A DNA stretch of 64,000 bases from Epiperipatus broadwayi (lineage: Eukaryota > Onychophora > Udeonychophora > Euonychophora > Peripatidae), in NCBI GenBank assembly GCA_028023455.1, contig JAQFVV010000020.1:12502385-12566384 (forward strand). Direction: 5' to 3'. The notes beneath the pieces were generated by a model. That model saw only the letters and a program-made list of their open reading frames with translations, ran no database searches and was not told where the DNA came from. Position 1 is the stretch's first letter, and every line of letters starts with the position of its first letter. A program made the position numbers and the translations under genes. Below are positions 1-10,133 of the stretch, in pieces.

Positions 1-523
1 ACAACCAGCCATGAGTTAGGTTTATGTTTATTTTTTTAAAAAAATGGTTTAATAGGATTCAAATCCAGCATAGATGGGTTTTGTTGTTAAACTGAAAGGT
101 GCAATGAGAAGGGAACCTGACCATTGCAATATATATATAATTAGTTTCCAACCAGTAACCACCTAAACATTCACAATAAATATAGCAACCAATATTTCTA
201 ACTGCTGTCAAGGCAACCTTCACACCTTTTAATAGCAAGAATGAAAATCCCATTCTTACTAATGGTCCATTGAATATATATGGACACTTAAAGATTGCAA
301 CTTGACTACAGAGTTCATATTAAAAAATTGAAAAAGACAATCATAATTTAAAATTGGAGTGAGAAAGAAAGTAAAATGAATTCAAAACAAACCAAAATTA
401 TTAAAAGTATTTTTATATTAATTAAACGAAAATGTTTGTCAATTTAGCAACATTTCATATATATAATGTCATTTCTCTCAAAAAAATTTATATTAAAATA
501 TTTTTTTAATATACCATATACTC
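1..523. other. AT-rich sequence, no gene seen
   Basis: No domain, RNA gene or long repeat is recognised. A 64-codon open frame on the minus strand (59-253) has no recognisable motif. A short piece near 200-225 resembles the arm of the inverted repeat at 37.8 kb (shared GTCAAGGCAACCTTC). Confidence 0.5.
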
Positions 524-768
524 GTTAATTAATACTTTACAATGCAATTTTAACATATGATTTATTTCTTCTTGCTTACAGTTTCAACTGCCCTGTAGTC
601 ATCATCAAAAGTCTTTTAAACTTTATTACAGCTACACCATTTTTCTACCTATAGTAAAGGTTAAAAAAGATCGGATGATGACTGCAGGGCAGTTGAAACT
701 GTAAGCAAGAAGAAATAAATCATATGTTAAAATTGCATTGTAAAGTGTTAATTGTAAAGTGTTAATTA
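524..768. repeat. Inverted-repeat hairpin H1 with GAYGATGACTG stem-loop
   Basis: Two arms of about 85 bp (roughly 524-607 and 674-760) are near-perfect reverse complements around a loop of about 65 bp. The inner part of each arm reads, in one orientation, GATGATGACT, then CAGG, then GCAGTTGAAAC. This forms a small stem (GACTGC/GCAGTT) followed by GAAAC. The same layout recurs at 27.4, 43.45 and 54.97 kb, and in longer form inside the arms of the GIY-YIG fold-back at 54 kb. The GAYGA-stem-GAAA layout resembles a hammerhead core, but I could not find a convincing stem I. Confidence 0.75.
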
Positions 769-3159
769 AGAAGTAAATGGTATATTATATATATATAATT
801 AATGCAAATAAGAAGTAGAAATAATTTTTTGTCTGTTTTTTGCTTTATATTTCATTATTATGTTTATTAATTAACATGCCAGAGAGATTGATTGGAATGG
901 ATGAGATAATGTTGCGAGGGGGGATAGCAATGTCATAAATGGGGTTTATTGATATCTTTCAATAATTACAAAAGACTATCTATAAAGAGGAACTGTAATA
1001 ATTAATTTGACATAACATAATTTGATAGTGGAGAAATTAGAGGCAAAATGGTCTACTATGGAAAGCACTACAGACAATGTACTATTCATTGCAATCTTCA
1101 TTTTTGTCTCATAATTGTGAAAATAGAAGAATGTGCTTGTAGTTTAAACTTAATCAGTATGGTTGGTTATATTTCTAATGATCCATTTATAACCTAGAAT
1201 GCTAGTTCTATAAAGAATAAGTTAAATAAATCAGGCTTATTCAAAATTGCAGTCCTTGCATGAAAAAAAATCAACACATTTTAAAAATTTATGTTTGGTT
1301 TATTTAGTTCATGAATTAGAAATACTGTTGATATCTTTTACAATTTTATTTATCTATCAACACAATAAGAAAGAAGAGAAAAAACAGACAAATGCTAGCT
1401 AATTAATTGATCAAAACAAGAATTAATAGATTGATTTATTCATCTATCAACCCAATAAAGAAATACTTAGAATTATTTTAGAAACTAACTTAAACCACAT
1501 CATTTGATAACCAAATTTAAGGATGAATAGTTTAACTTATGCATTGTAGACCAAATCCAGAAGTAGAAAATGAATTAATGAATCATAATAGAAAATATTT
1601 CATGGATATAAAGAAAACAAAGAATCTAAAGGATTAGTCATGGATAGGTGCATCAGGACAAAAACAGGAATAGTAAAAATATTATATATATATATACTTT
1701 CACTGGCTTGAACTAACAACTTAACAGAGTGAATCATTGATCACTGAATGGGATAAAAAGTAAGACCATTCCATTATTATTCTTTTTGTATGTCACATGT
1801 TATCAAATTTTTTATTAATAACTAACATTTATTCATCCATTAGAATTAATACTAATCTAGTTATTCTGAAATATTATGTGTTTGCTGCTTAGTGTAAAGA
1901 TTTTTTAAAATATTTTCCAGTTTAGTCCAAAGGAAATTATATATATATATATATGATTCAAATATCAATCAGACCCATAAAACACTACAATATTTTTGTT
2001 TAAATTAATACAAGATGATAATATTAAAATATTGTCTAAAAAGATAATTTTCCATGCCTTTTATATTATTGTTATTATATGGAATATAATCGTTGTCAAA
2101 TTGTAACTGTTACTCTTAATTCATTTCTCACTTATACATTTAACTAATTTACCAGACATTTAAACTAAATAGTGCAATATTGTAGTTGAATTTGTGTACC
2201 ACAAGTTATGGTTCATTCAGGATAACCACTAAATGGATATGGATTCAATTCAATTCTAGATCATTGGTGACACCATTGAGAATACTGGACAATGTAATCA
2301 GTCTAAGCAAATAAATGTTTTAATGAGCTGAGGTCTCATAAATTATATCCTCAATAAATATATACTAAATAATAAGCATGTAGTAATGGCATATCTCTAT
2401 GATAACAAAAATATTACTGTTGTGGAGTCAACTTTGCCATCAATATATTTTAGTCCAGTAATGCCCTTTAGTATGTTTACCATCAATCTATGATTGAATC
2501 AGTAAAGAGTAAATCTTCTACATTTGGCAATCCAAGTGTGGCTAGTTCAAATTTGCTTATGTGTCAAGCACATTATATTTGGCTACACCAGTTAAAATAC
2601 AAAATGTTATACTAAAGTAATAAACTCAATGAGATCTATAACAAATTCCATAATTATAGCTCAATTTTCAGGGATAGATCCTCTGTGTCTCAATATTCAG
2701 TGTTTTTACACTTGTCCAAATAAAAAGAGGATATTTTAATATTGTAATTTATTATTTTATAGCTGGTTTCAACCATTGTATTTCTGGAGTATCATTGGAA
2801 TTGTATGTATTTACATTCTCAATTAAATTAAAGTATTTTTCATAAATTTTTATAGTTGAAATTTCCTTTATCCAAAATATTTTAATTAATTTCAGAATTT
2901 ACTTAGTTTTTGTAAACAATTAATACTTTGATAGTTTTTTTTTTAATTTTGGAAATTATTTATTTATTGTGATCAGAAAAAAATTATTGCAATTTTACAT
3001 TTAAATAAATATGACAATTTTATCACTGAAATGTAATAAAAACAATACTAATACTTATTCTTCTTTATGCATTGATAAAATTATAAAAAATTGAAACTTC
3101 CCTATTATTTTTACAATGCTTATTTTAGGTAATCATTTTTTTTCACTATTAAAATTGTA
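769..3159. other. AT-rich sequence, no gene seen
   Basis: About 2.4 kb of low-complexity AT-rich DNA with short TA runs. No open frame above 60 codons, RNA gene or known repeat is seen. Confidence 0.5.
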
Positions 3160-3905
3160 ATTATAATTATACACTCTTTTCCATATATTAGTGTAGCTGT
3201 AGTTATTTAATATTTAACATTTTATAAGGTTAGCACTTTAGAATGTAACTTTGGATACCATACTCATAGCTTTAAAAATGATAGCTCCGTTATAAGTTAT
3301 TATTCCTTTCATACAGAATATAATCTCAAAAATAGTTTAAAAACTTTTTAAAAGACAAAATTCAGCTTTGGAATGCCTCCTAATACTAACTGACTAATAA
3401 ATAATGCCAAGGACAAAATAGAAAAGGATTAAACCCCTCATGTGGTTTATAAAATGGCATGCCCACAGAGGTTGTAGTGCCAGTTACTATGGTGAGATTT
3501 GGGCTAGCATCAACACAAGAGTTTACCAGCATAAATATACATACAACAAAACACAAAACAAAAGTGGAGGAACATCAATATTCTGGGAGCATCAAACAAC
3601 CACAGGTCACTCATTTAAACCGATTACTGCCCAAATCATTTGCATAGAGAAGAACAATGCCAAAAGAAAGATTAAAGAGGACTATTATATTTCAAATGAC
3701 CTCAGTTCTATTAATAGAAGAGAAGCTTGCTTTGCTCTCTCTCCAAACAATGGACTAGTTAAATATTCAAATACATTTGCATAAATGAATAACAACTTAT
3801 AATGGAGTTCCAAAGTTACATCCTGAAAGCACCATGCTTATAATATCTTAAATATTAAATAACTACAGCTTCACTAATATATGCCAAAGAGTGCATAATT
3901 ATAAT
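3160..3905. mobile_element. Fold-back element carrying a GIY-YIG ORF (Penelope-like remnant 1)
   Basis: Imperfect inverted repeats of about 130-140 bp lie at about 3170-3310 and 3785-3905. They share TGTAGTTATTTAATATTTAA on the left arm and its complement on the right, and the block around GTAACTTTGGA. They enclose a plus-strand GIY-YIG-like coding fragment. In endonuclease-bearing Penelope-like elements the GIY-YIG domain is the C-terminal part of the RT protein, and terminal repeats may be inverted. A 5'-truncated copy next to an inverted terminal repeat would give this layout. No RT is visible here, so the family assignment is inference. Confidence 0.6.
3440..3784 (+). pseudogene. GIY-YIG endonuclease-like fragment (Penelope type)
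   Basis: A 114-codon open frame holds the pattern of a GIY-YIG nuclease of Penelope-like retroelements. Around residues 16-31 is SYYGEIWASINTRVYQHK, where YYGE stands for the family's YIGET and the following Arg is the usual catalytic-region arginine. A WEHQTTTGHSF block follows, like the family's conserved histidine-containing segment, then KRKIKEDYYIS, where the Glu matches the metal-binding position in KRKIKEALYI. The end NRREACFALSP is also typical. The first GIY strand is missing or frame-shifted: a second frame at 3459 overlaps it. This looks like the C-terminal end of a truncated RT-GIY-YIG protein and not a complete gene. The closest alternative is a solo nuclease domain. Confidence 0.65.
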
Positions 3906-4920
3906 GGCTTATTTTAATAATAAATTATCAAAACATTGTCTGAAAAGATTTGGTTATCTTTCTTATATATTTTAAATATAGATGAATGCCCCTTTGGTAT
4001 GGGAAACCAGAATCATAGCTATCACTCTGGTATCCTTCACCAAAAATGCACTTAGCTGAATCTAAAATACATTAAAAAAGTAAATAATAAAACATTTTCA
4101 GATGTGGACATTAAAGAATTGTAGGGCAGAAAAGATGATTTGGTTTAATTTTTAACAATAGTAATATTGTATATTTGTAGAAATTATAAGAAACATTAAA
4201 TACAAGGACTACCTTTGACAAGGGTACTTAGCAGTAAAAATAAATCAAGATTGCATTTAATAATTTTACTGTTCTTCCTGAATACAGTGATATATCTAAT
4301 TACATGACTTTAGTTATATGCTATTCAAAAAAGTGTAACAATAAACAAAAAGGTAAATAAACAAACAAAAAATGATTAAAATGTTTAAATTTTACAATAT
4401 TTAGGCAGCCATTTTTTCTTGTCTGTACAGCATACATAATCATGTTTTTTTTAAAAAAGCCAAATTTGTAATTAAATTTTACAATATGCCATTTCAGCAC
4501 AGTGTACACTAGTATATATGTATTGATATTTTTTTCAGCTTCTGTTGAAAGCAAGTACATTTTAATCTACTTTCATTGTGATTTTTAATTTAATGTGCAG
4601 TATTTTACACAATAAACTGTTTTCTGAGCATAATGCTAAATGTTTTACAAAAATTTAGAATGTACTAAAAGTTTATACTGACTTAAATTAGAACGATTAT
4701 TATTTTTAAAGAACAGGACCACTATTATATTAGTATAAGAGAAAAAAGTTATTGAAAAACAAGAATACCACCCAGAGTAAATAAAATAGTAATAAAAGTC
4801 AGACATTTCTCTATTTATTTTAAAACTAAAAATGATAGTTTTTTCTCCTTATTCTTATTGCTTCAGTGAATGCATGAGTGAACACACACTCAGTAAAATA
4901 TATGTAAATGTTTTTTTTTT
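3906..4920. other. AT-rich sequence, no gene seen
   Basis: No supported feature. A minus-strand open frame of 79 codons (4321-4560) is low-complexity and matches nothing I recognise. Confidence 0.5.
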
Positions 4921-4922
4921 CA

Positions 4923-5059
<137 letters not shown>

Positions 5060-5520
5060 AATTTTGTACTTACCATAATGATGATTAATGCTTTATGTGA
5101 TCAAATTCCAGTGTTAAAATTTGTCCAAAGTGTTGCCATCAATATATAAAATTAAAACTAATCAATTTAAAACAAAACTTAAACACTATAAATAAAAAAT
5201 ATTTAATATATTAACTTGGCTTCATTCCTCACTGGAATTTTTTCAGGATGTTTCTTTTTACATAATCACATTATCTAATCTGAAGCATCTCCATCCAAAG
5301 GATATTATTTACATTATATTAAAATAAACATAATTAGTAAAATACATATATGTACATAAAAATGATTAAACTTAATACAATCCTTTTCCTCCCACAATAT
5401 ATATATATAGTAGTCTTTACTTTTTATTTTAAAAATATGACTCTAAAGTTCTATTTTTATATTGGACTATTTCCAGTAATAGCACATCAAACAAGTTAGT
5501 ATATGAACATTTTGAGAAGT
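5060..5520. other. AT-rich sequence, no gene seen
   Basis: No supported feature; a short TA run lies near 5398-5410. Confidence 0.5.
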
Positions 5521-5524
5521 ATTA

Positions 5525-5653
5525 TTCTCCTCTCTTCTTAAGTGTTGCTGTCCTGACCAGTGATAGTACTAGCATGGGATTTGAACCTGTATCCTTAGAT
5601 TCTTGATTATTGAATTTTAAGGTAATGCTCTAACCAACTGAGCCATCCTGTCA
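5525..5653 (-). repeat. tRNA-derived SINE head (minus strand)
   Basis: Read on the minus strand, 5653-5570 has a good RNA polymerase III A box (TGGCTCAGTTGGTTAGAGCA) and, about 35 bases later, a B box (AGGTTCAAATCCC). The spacer is long, the anticodon arm is poor and the acceptor ends do not pair, so it is not a working tRNA gene. The non-tRNA body continues to about 5525 (TGTCCTGACCAG region). This is the normal layout of a tRNA-derived SINE. I could not define target duplications. Confidence 0.7.
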
Positions 5654-6850
5654 AAGATAACAAAGTAGAAATTTCATATAATTATATACAAGGTTCCTAT
5701 TGATTCTCCACTTTTTCCTAAGAGCAAAGTTGATTAGTGGTTTCCATACATTATGTACACTCTTCTTATCATTTTCTTCAGATCTCATAAATACAAAATG
5801 TAAAGATTCACCAAAATATTTTCTTAAATTTAACTTTTAGAATAAGGTTTTTCTATATACTTGTTGATAATTTATAATCATTCTATGTTTGTTTGCACCC
5901 AATTAACAATTTATTTATGGTTTTATGCTAGAAAAATGCTTATTTTTACAATACAATTTGAATTATTATGCCTATCTAATAAGTAAATATTCCAGATGTC
6001 AGACCTACAGAAACTAAGTTAACCACTAAATTCAATTTATATTTATATTAGCAGTTGCATTTCTAGAATGTTTGTGACAGATCAGAACTTGCCATGAAAA
6101 TGTGAGAAATACAGTAGAGTGACAGTGTCAGTATTCATGCAGAATTTTAGCCTTCTTGCTACCTATCAGCAGAAATAAATAAATACATATAGAAAAAAAT
6201 ATTTGGGCTCCAAAACATCATTATAATAGGGGAATGATACAAAAAATTGGGTCCCAAATACTAAAATATTGAGATCCACTGAAGTAGACAGAAGTCTATA
6301 AGATATGAAAACAATTTCTCACTAGTTTTCTAATTTATTCAGGTATCTAAAAAATCCATCCAAAATGGGTTTTTTTTCTTTTCCTTTGCTCTCTTAGCAA
6401 GATATTGTTGTTAAGTAAATAGCTATACATATATTATTTTTCTTAGTAAATCCTGACGGCAAAAATTGTTTTTTAAAATGCCAAATTTATATTTTTTTCT
6501 ATCTTTCAAATTTAGCATTTTTCATTTGAACAACTGATTATTATAAATAAAAAAGATTAATACATTTTATATATTAATATTTTTTTAAATATACTGTGTG
6601 ACTCAGAAATATTTATTATTATTATTTAATTACCAAAATTTATTATTACTGTCAAACTAAATTTGTTAGTTAAAATGTGTGTGTTTCCATTAATTCAAAG
6701 TCACCTAAGCACTTTTAACCCTCTCACAACTATGTTTTTGACAATTGGTACTGGTTTAGAATGCATTCTACACTAATTTGAAACCGAGACAAACTCCAAA
6801 ACTAGTGCTGACATGACTAAGTGATAAGCAATTATACACAATTCCCCCCA
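5654..6850. other. AT-rich sequence, no gene seen
   Basis: No supported coding, RNA or repeat feature is seen. Confidence 0.5.
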
Positions 6851-7760
6851 CAATTTATTGTTCTCAATATTTTGTTCAGTCAAACTAAAAGCCTTTAAAT
6901 TTCCTCTCAAATTACAAATAAAAAGTTCATATTTTACTACAATTCAAAATAAATTAACAAAAAATGATCTTACACAATAAACTGTAAATTAATAACAAAG
7001 TATTCTCAATATTTTGTTCAGTCCTTTCAACTTTTATCCTAATTTCAAAAAATAAAGTTCATATTTTAGTACAATTAGAAAATAAATAAAAATACCATTG
7101 GTATTGTTTCAAATTAAAGTGAGAAATATTTATTTTACTACCAACATGGTATGGGATGAAGAGCTCATACTGTACTACAATTGAAACATTAAATAACATT
7201 TAAAGTAACAAATCAAACATGATATTGGTATTGTTTTAAATTAAAGTAAGGAATATTTATTTTAGAGTTCGCATTATAGTACAATTAGAACACATAAAAT
7301 TAATTTTATATTATAAAACAAAAAGCAGCAAAAAATATTTATTTAATGTTGATTATTGAACACTAAATACATTTTTTATTACCTGAAGATGGAAAAGGTC
7401 TACTTTTCCATATTATTTCCACCATCTTAGAAAAGGAAAAGAAAAAAAAAATGGTCATGTTTCGGTTTGACCTTGTAACCCTAGATTGGCAAAAAAAAAT
7501 TTTTTGAATAAACTCATGATTTTAAGGCAGTAAAAAAATAAACAAAACAAAAAAAAATTAAAACAGGGGAAAAAATAATGCCTCATGACTTGAAAATGAA
7601 AATTGTAAAAAAAAAAATCTATCAATCTACTTACCTAGTTATTTATGAACAAATAAATATGAAAAGAAAATTTTAAAAAAACTTTTATAGGTCTTTATTA
7701 TTAACCAATAAAAAGTTACAACAAATAAACAACATTTATATATTTTAAAAAACTTAACAA
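6850..7760 (-). repeat. Repeat E, left inverted arm
   Basis: This segment is an inverted, diverged copy of 7.79-8.50 kb and of 9.72-10.13 plus 12.15-12.31 kb. Shared blocks include the run around GTATTGTTTCAAATTAAAG (complement near 8.48 kb), AGTACAATTAGAA (complement of TTGTAGTACAAT) and CAATATTTTGTTCAG (complement near 12.28 kb). There is also an internal direct duplication (about 6866-6955 and 7003-7085). No coding is seen. With the right-hand copies it makes a large palindrome into which C and RTE elements later inserted. Confidence 0.6.
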
Positions 7761-7789
7761 ATAATAAATCAGGTGTCGGTGCAATTTAA

Positions 7790-8500
7790 TCTCCACAACA
7801 ATGAATGGAGAACGGAATGAGTAGAATAAATAAATAAGCAAATAACAGATAAGAAGATAGATGACAAGAGATAGATAGAATGACTTCATGTTTTTACAGT
7901 TTTAATTTTCAAGTCATAATTGCACTCATTTCTCCCTGCTTTAATTTCAATGGCAGTAATGTCGATCCCTAATCTTAAGCTTAATTCGAAATTATTCCAG
8001 AAAAGAATATCAAGTTGCATTGAGGCTTGCTTTTTTATTTATTAATCTGTAAACGTTATTTATCTGTTAATAATAAAGATCTTTAAATGTTTTTTTAAAA
8101 ATTTGTTTTCGCGTTTATTTGTTAACTGACAGACAGATAATTAAGTAATTGGATAGATTGATTTTTTTTATATAGCTTTCATTTTCAAATCAGGAATGCC
8201 CCCCCCCCCCCCCACTTTAATTTATTTTGTTTTTTACCGCCTTAAGATCATGAATTTGACTAAAAACTGCTGTTTTCTTTTGCCTCCTTTAACGTCACGA
8301 GATCAAATGCGAACCTAGCATATTTTTTTTTCCTTTCTAAGACTGAGAAGAATACATAGAAATAACAAAACAATGTATTTATTGTTCATTAATCAACATT
8401 AAATATTTCTCATCGCCTTAATTTGAAAGTTGTTTTGTTTGTAGTACAATACAAACTCTAAAATAAATATTCCTGGCGTTAATTTGAAATGGTACTAATA
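7790..8500 (+). repeat. Repeat E, right arm (copy 1)
   Basis: An inverted relative of 6.85-7.76 kb and a direct relative of 9.72-10.13 kb. The copies share a GATA-rich stretch, the block around TTTTAATTTTCAAGTCA, a poly-C run (8199-8213 here, a CCCACC run near 9930) and the block from TTGTTCATTAATCAACATT to TTGTAGTACAATAC. No open frame is seen. It ends at the 14 bp duplication that flanks the C composite element. Confidence 0.6.
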
Positions 8501-8514
8501 CTATGTTTTATTTT
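8501..8514. repeat. Left target-site duplication of C composite
   Basis: CTATGTTTTATTTT, identical to 9708-9721. The two copies bracket the 1193 bp C element exactly. Confidence 0.85.
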
Positions 8515-8679
8515 GAACTATGAATTTTTTTCCCACAGTTACAGGCCTTTTCATACCTGCACTTCTATATGTAATATATAGGGGTGTTAAACTCAGACTT
8601 TCACATGACCCTCAACCATCCATGCTATCTCATACCTCTGCTATACTTGATCACACACATGTCGAAAAGATAAATAATC

Positions 8680-8733
8680 ACCAATATAGTATTTCATGCT
8701 AAACCAGCATTCGTCAGTTTGTCCAGATTATCA
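8680..8733 (-). ncRNA. Type I hammerhead ribozyme, family C (core intact)
   Basis: On the minus strand: CTGACGA (8717-8711); stem II ATGCT/AGCAT with loop GGTTT (8710-8696); GAAA (8695-8692); a 2 bp stem III; then the NUH triplet ATA just before TTGG. Stem I pairs TTGGT with GACAAA with one mismatch, then ATTAT with ATAAT. All stem II pairs are Watson-Crick, including A-U where the 18.9 kb copy has G-C. The catalytic core looks competent, though stem I is weakened. Confidence 0.75.
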
Positions 8734-9139
8734 TTTCCGCACATACATACAATCAAAGCTCAGATTATATTAAGATAGCCAATATTCATACTTTAATGGA
8801 CAGGATTCAAACCACTCCATCCCACAAATCTTCAGCTGTTCATTTCATTAAAAATCTGATAATGGAATGCTGAAAGCCCACCTTAGTGCCAACTTTATCA
8901 TCCTATCCATGTTGACCACAAGTCACTCTGCCCCCTCATGTACAGGACACAATCCATTTACATACATATATGAGGAAAGGACAGAGACCTTAAAGCACTA
9001 TATTTTGAAATATGATTTTTTTTTTCCTGAAATGGTTGGTTGATGAGTTGTGGGGTGGAGTAGTTTGAAGCCTGTCCATTAAAATATAAAGATTGGCTAT
9101 CTTAATATAAGCTGAGCTTTGGTTGTGTATATGTTTGGA

Positions 9140-9208
9140 GATGGTAATCTGAACCAACTGATGAATGCTGTTTTAGCATGAAATATATAAATTGGTGATT
9201 ATTTATTT
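9140..9208 (+). ncRNA. Hammerhead ribozyme, family C (cleavage triplet mutated)
   Basis: CTGATGA (9158-9164), stem II ATGCT/AGCAT with loop GTTTT (9165-9179) and GAAA (9180-9183). Stem I is ACCAA with TTGGT and TAAT with ATTA. The triplet before TTGG reads AAA instead of AUA, so U16.1 is lost and this copy is probably inactive. Confidence 0.7.
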
Positions 9209-9553
9209 TTTTGACATGTGTGTGATGGTCATGTGAAAATCTGAGTTCAAACCTCCTATATATTACATATAGAAGTGCAGGTATGAAAAAGGGTACTGTG
9301 GGGAAAAAATAATATTTTAAAATATAGTGCTTTAAGGTCTGCCCATCCCTCATATATGTATGTAAATGGATTATGTCCTGTACATGAGGAGTCAGAGTGA
9401 TTTGTGGTCAACATGAGTAGGATGAGAAGGTTGGTACTAAGGTGGGCTTTGCGCATTCCATCATCAGATTTTCAATGAAATGAATGTCTGAAGAGTTGTG
9501 GGGTGGAGTGGTTTGAAGCCTGTCCATTAAAGTATGAAGATTAGCTGTTTGGA

Positions 9554-9618
9554 GATGATAATCTGGACCAGTGGACGAGTGCTTGATTAGCACGAAATAT
9601 ATATATTGGTGATTATCA
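9554..9618 (+). ncRNA. Hammerhead relic, family C (core mutated)
   Basis: Stem I (GATGATAATCTGGACCA with TTGGTGATTATC), stem II GTGCT/AGCAC and GAAA are kept. The first core strand reads TGGACGA instead of CTGANGA, so C3 and U4 are changed and cleavage is not expected. Confidence 0.7.
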
Positions 9619-9707
9619 ATCTCTTCAACACGTGTGTGATCAAGTGTATCAGAGATATGAGATAGCATGGATTGTTGAGGGTCATGTGAAAGTCTGAGTT
9701 CAAACTC

Positions 9708-9721
9708 CTATGTTTTATTTT
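9708..9721. repeat. Right target-site duplication of C composite
   Basis: CTATGTTTTATTTT, an exact copy of 8501-8514. Repeat E sequence resumes beyond it. Confidence 0.85.
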
Positions 9722-10133
9722 CTAATTTGGAATATTTGAATATTTTTAAATTGTACAATGTAGTTTGATAAATTGCTAATAAATGGATAGATGGGTAAAT
9801 AGATACATATTTTCGGATAGATAGGTAGATAGGCAGGTAGATAGAATGAATAGATAAATAGGCAGGCAAAGAGCAGTTTGAGTGCTTTTTTAAAGCTTTT
9901 ATTTTCAAGTCACGAGTACATTACCTCCCACCCCCCACCGCTTTAATTTGTCCTTTTTAAAATGTTAATATCGCAAGTTTGTCTAAAACTTGTTTTTTAT
10001 TCCCTCTGTTGTCATGCGATCAAATATGAACCAGGAATTTTTTTTTTTTCTAAGACCATGAGTAGAATATAAAAAAAATAGATCTTCATCATTTTCATAT
10101 AATAAAAGAGTATATTTAGTGTTCAATAATCAA
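9722..10133 (+). repeat. Repeat E, right arm (copy 2, first part)
   Basis: Contains a degenerate GATA microsatellite (about 9780-9860) and the same ordered blocks as 7.79-8.40 kb, ending in TTCAATAATCAA. Copy 1 continues uninterrupted through the equivalent point (TTCATTAATCAACATT), while here the RTE element follows. The remainder resumes at about 12,146. Confidence 0.6.

Larger units (their letters stand above)
8515..9707. mobile_element. Family C composite (three hammerhead-bearing units)
   Basis: Three family C units lie between perfect 14 bp target duplications: one with the ribozyme strand on minus (about 8545-9000), then two on plus (about 9020-9370 and 9375-9707). Unit landmarks in ribozyme sense are: ATGTCCTGTACATGAGG; a purine-rich GTTGTGGGGTGGAG segment; CCTGTCCATTAAAGTATGAA; the hammerhead; GAGATAGCATGGATGG; and a 3' end GAGTTCAAAC-CCTATATATTACATATAG. 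The end resembles a pol III B box, but I see no good A box. No protein is encoded; open frames across it differ between copies. The inverted-plus-tandem arrangement inside one pair of target duplications implies a single insertion of a multi-unit cDNA, or rearrangement during integration. Confidence 0.85.

Noticed and set aside
5570-5653. Possible functional tRNA gene
   Set aside because: A and B boxes are good, but the acceptor and anticodon stems do not pair; it fits a tRNA-derived SINE head.
9102-9668. Overlapping open frames of 66-86 codons as possible genes
   Set aside because: They lie in family C repeat units, differ between copies and have no conserved start or motif.
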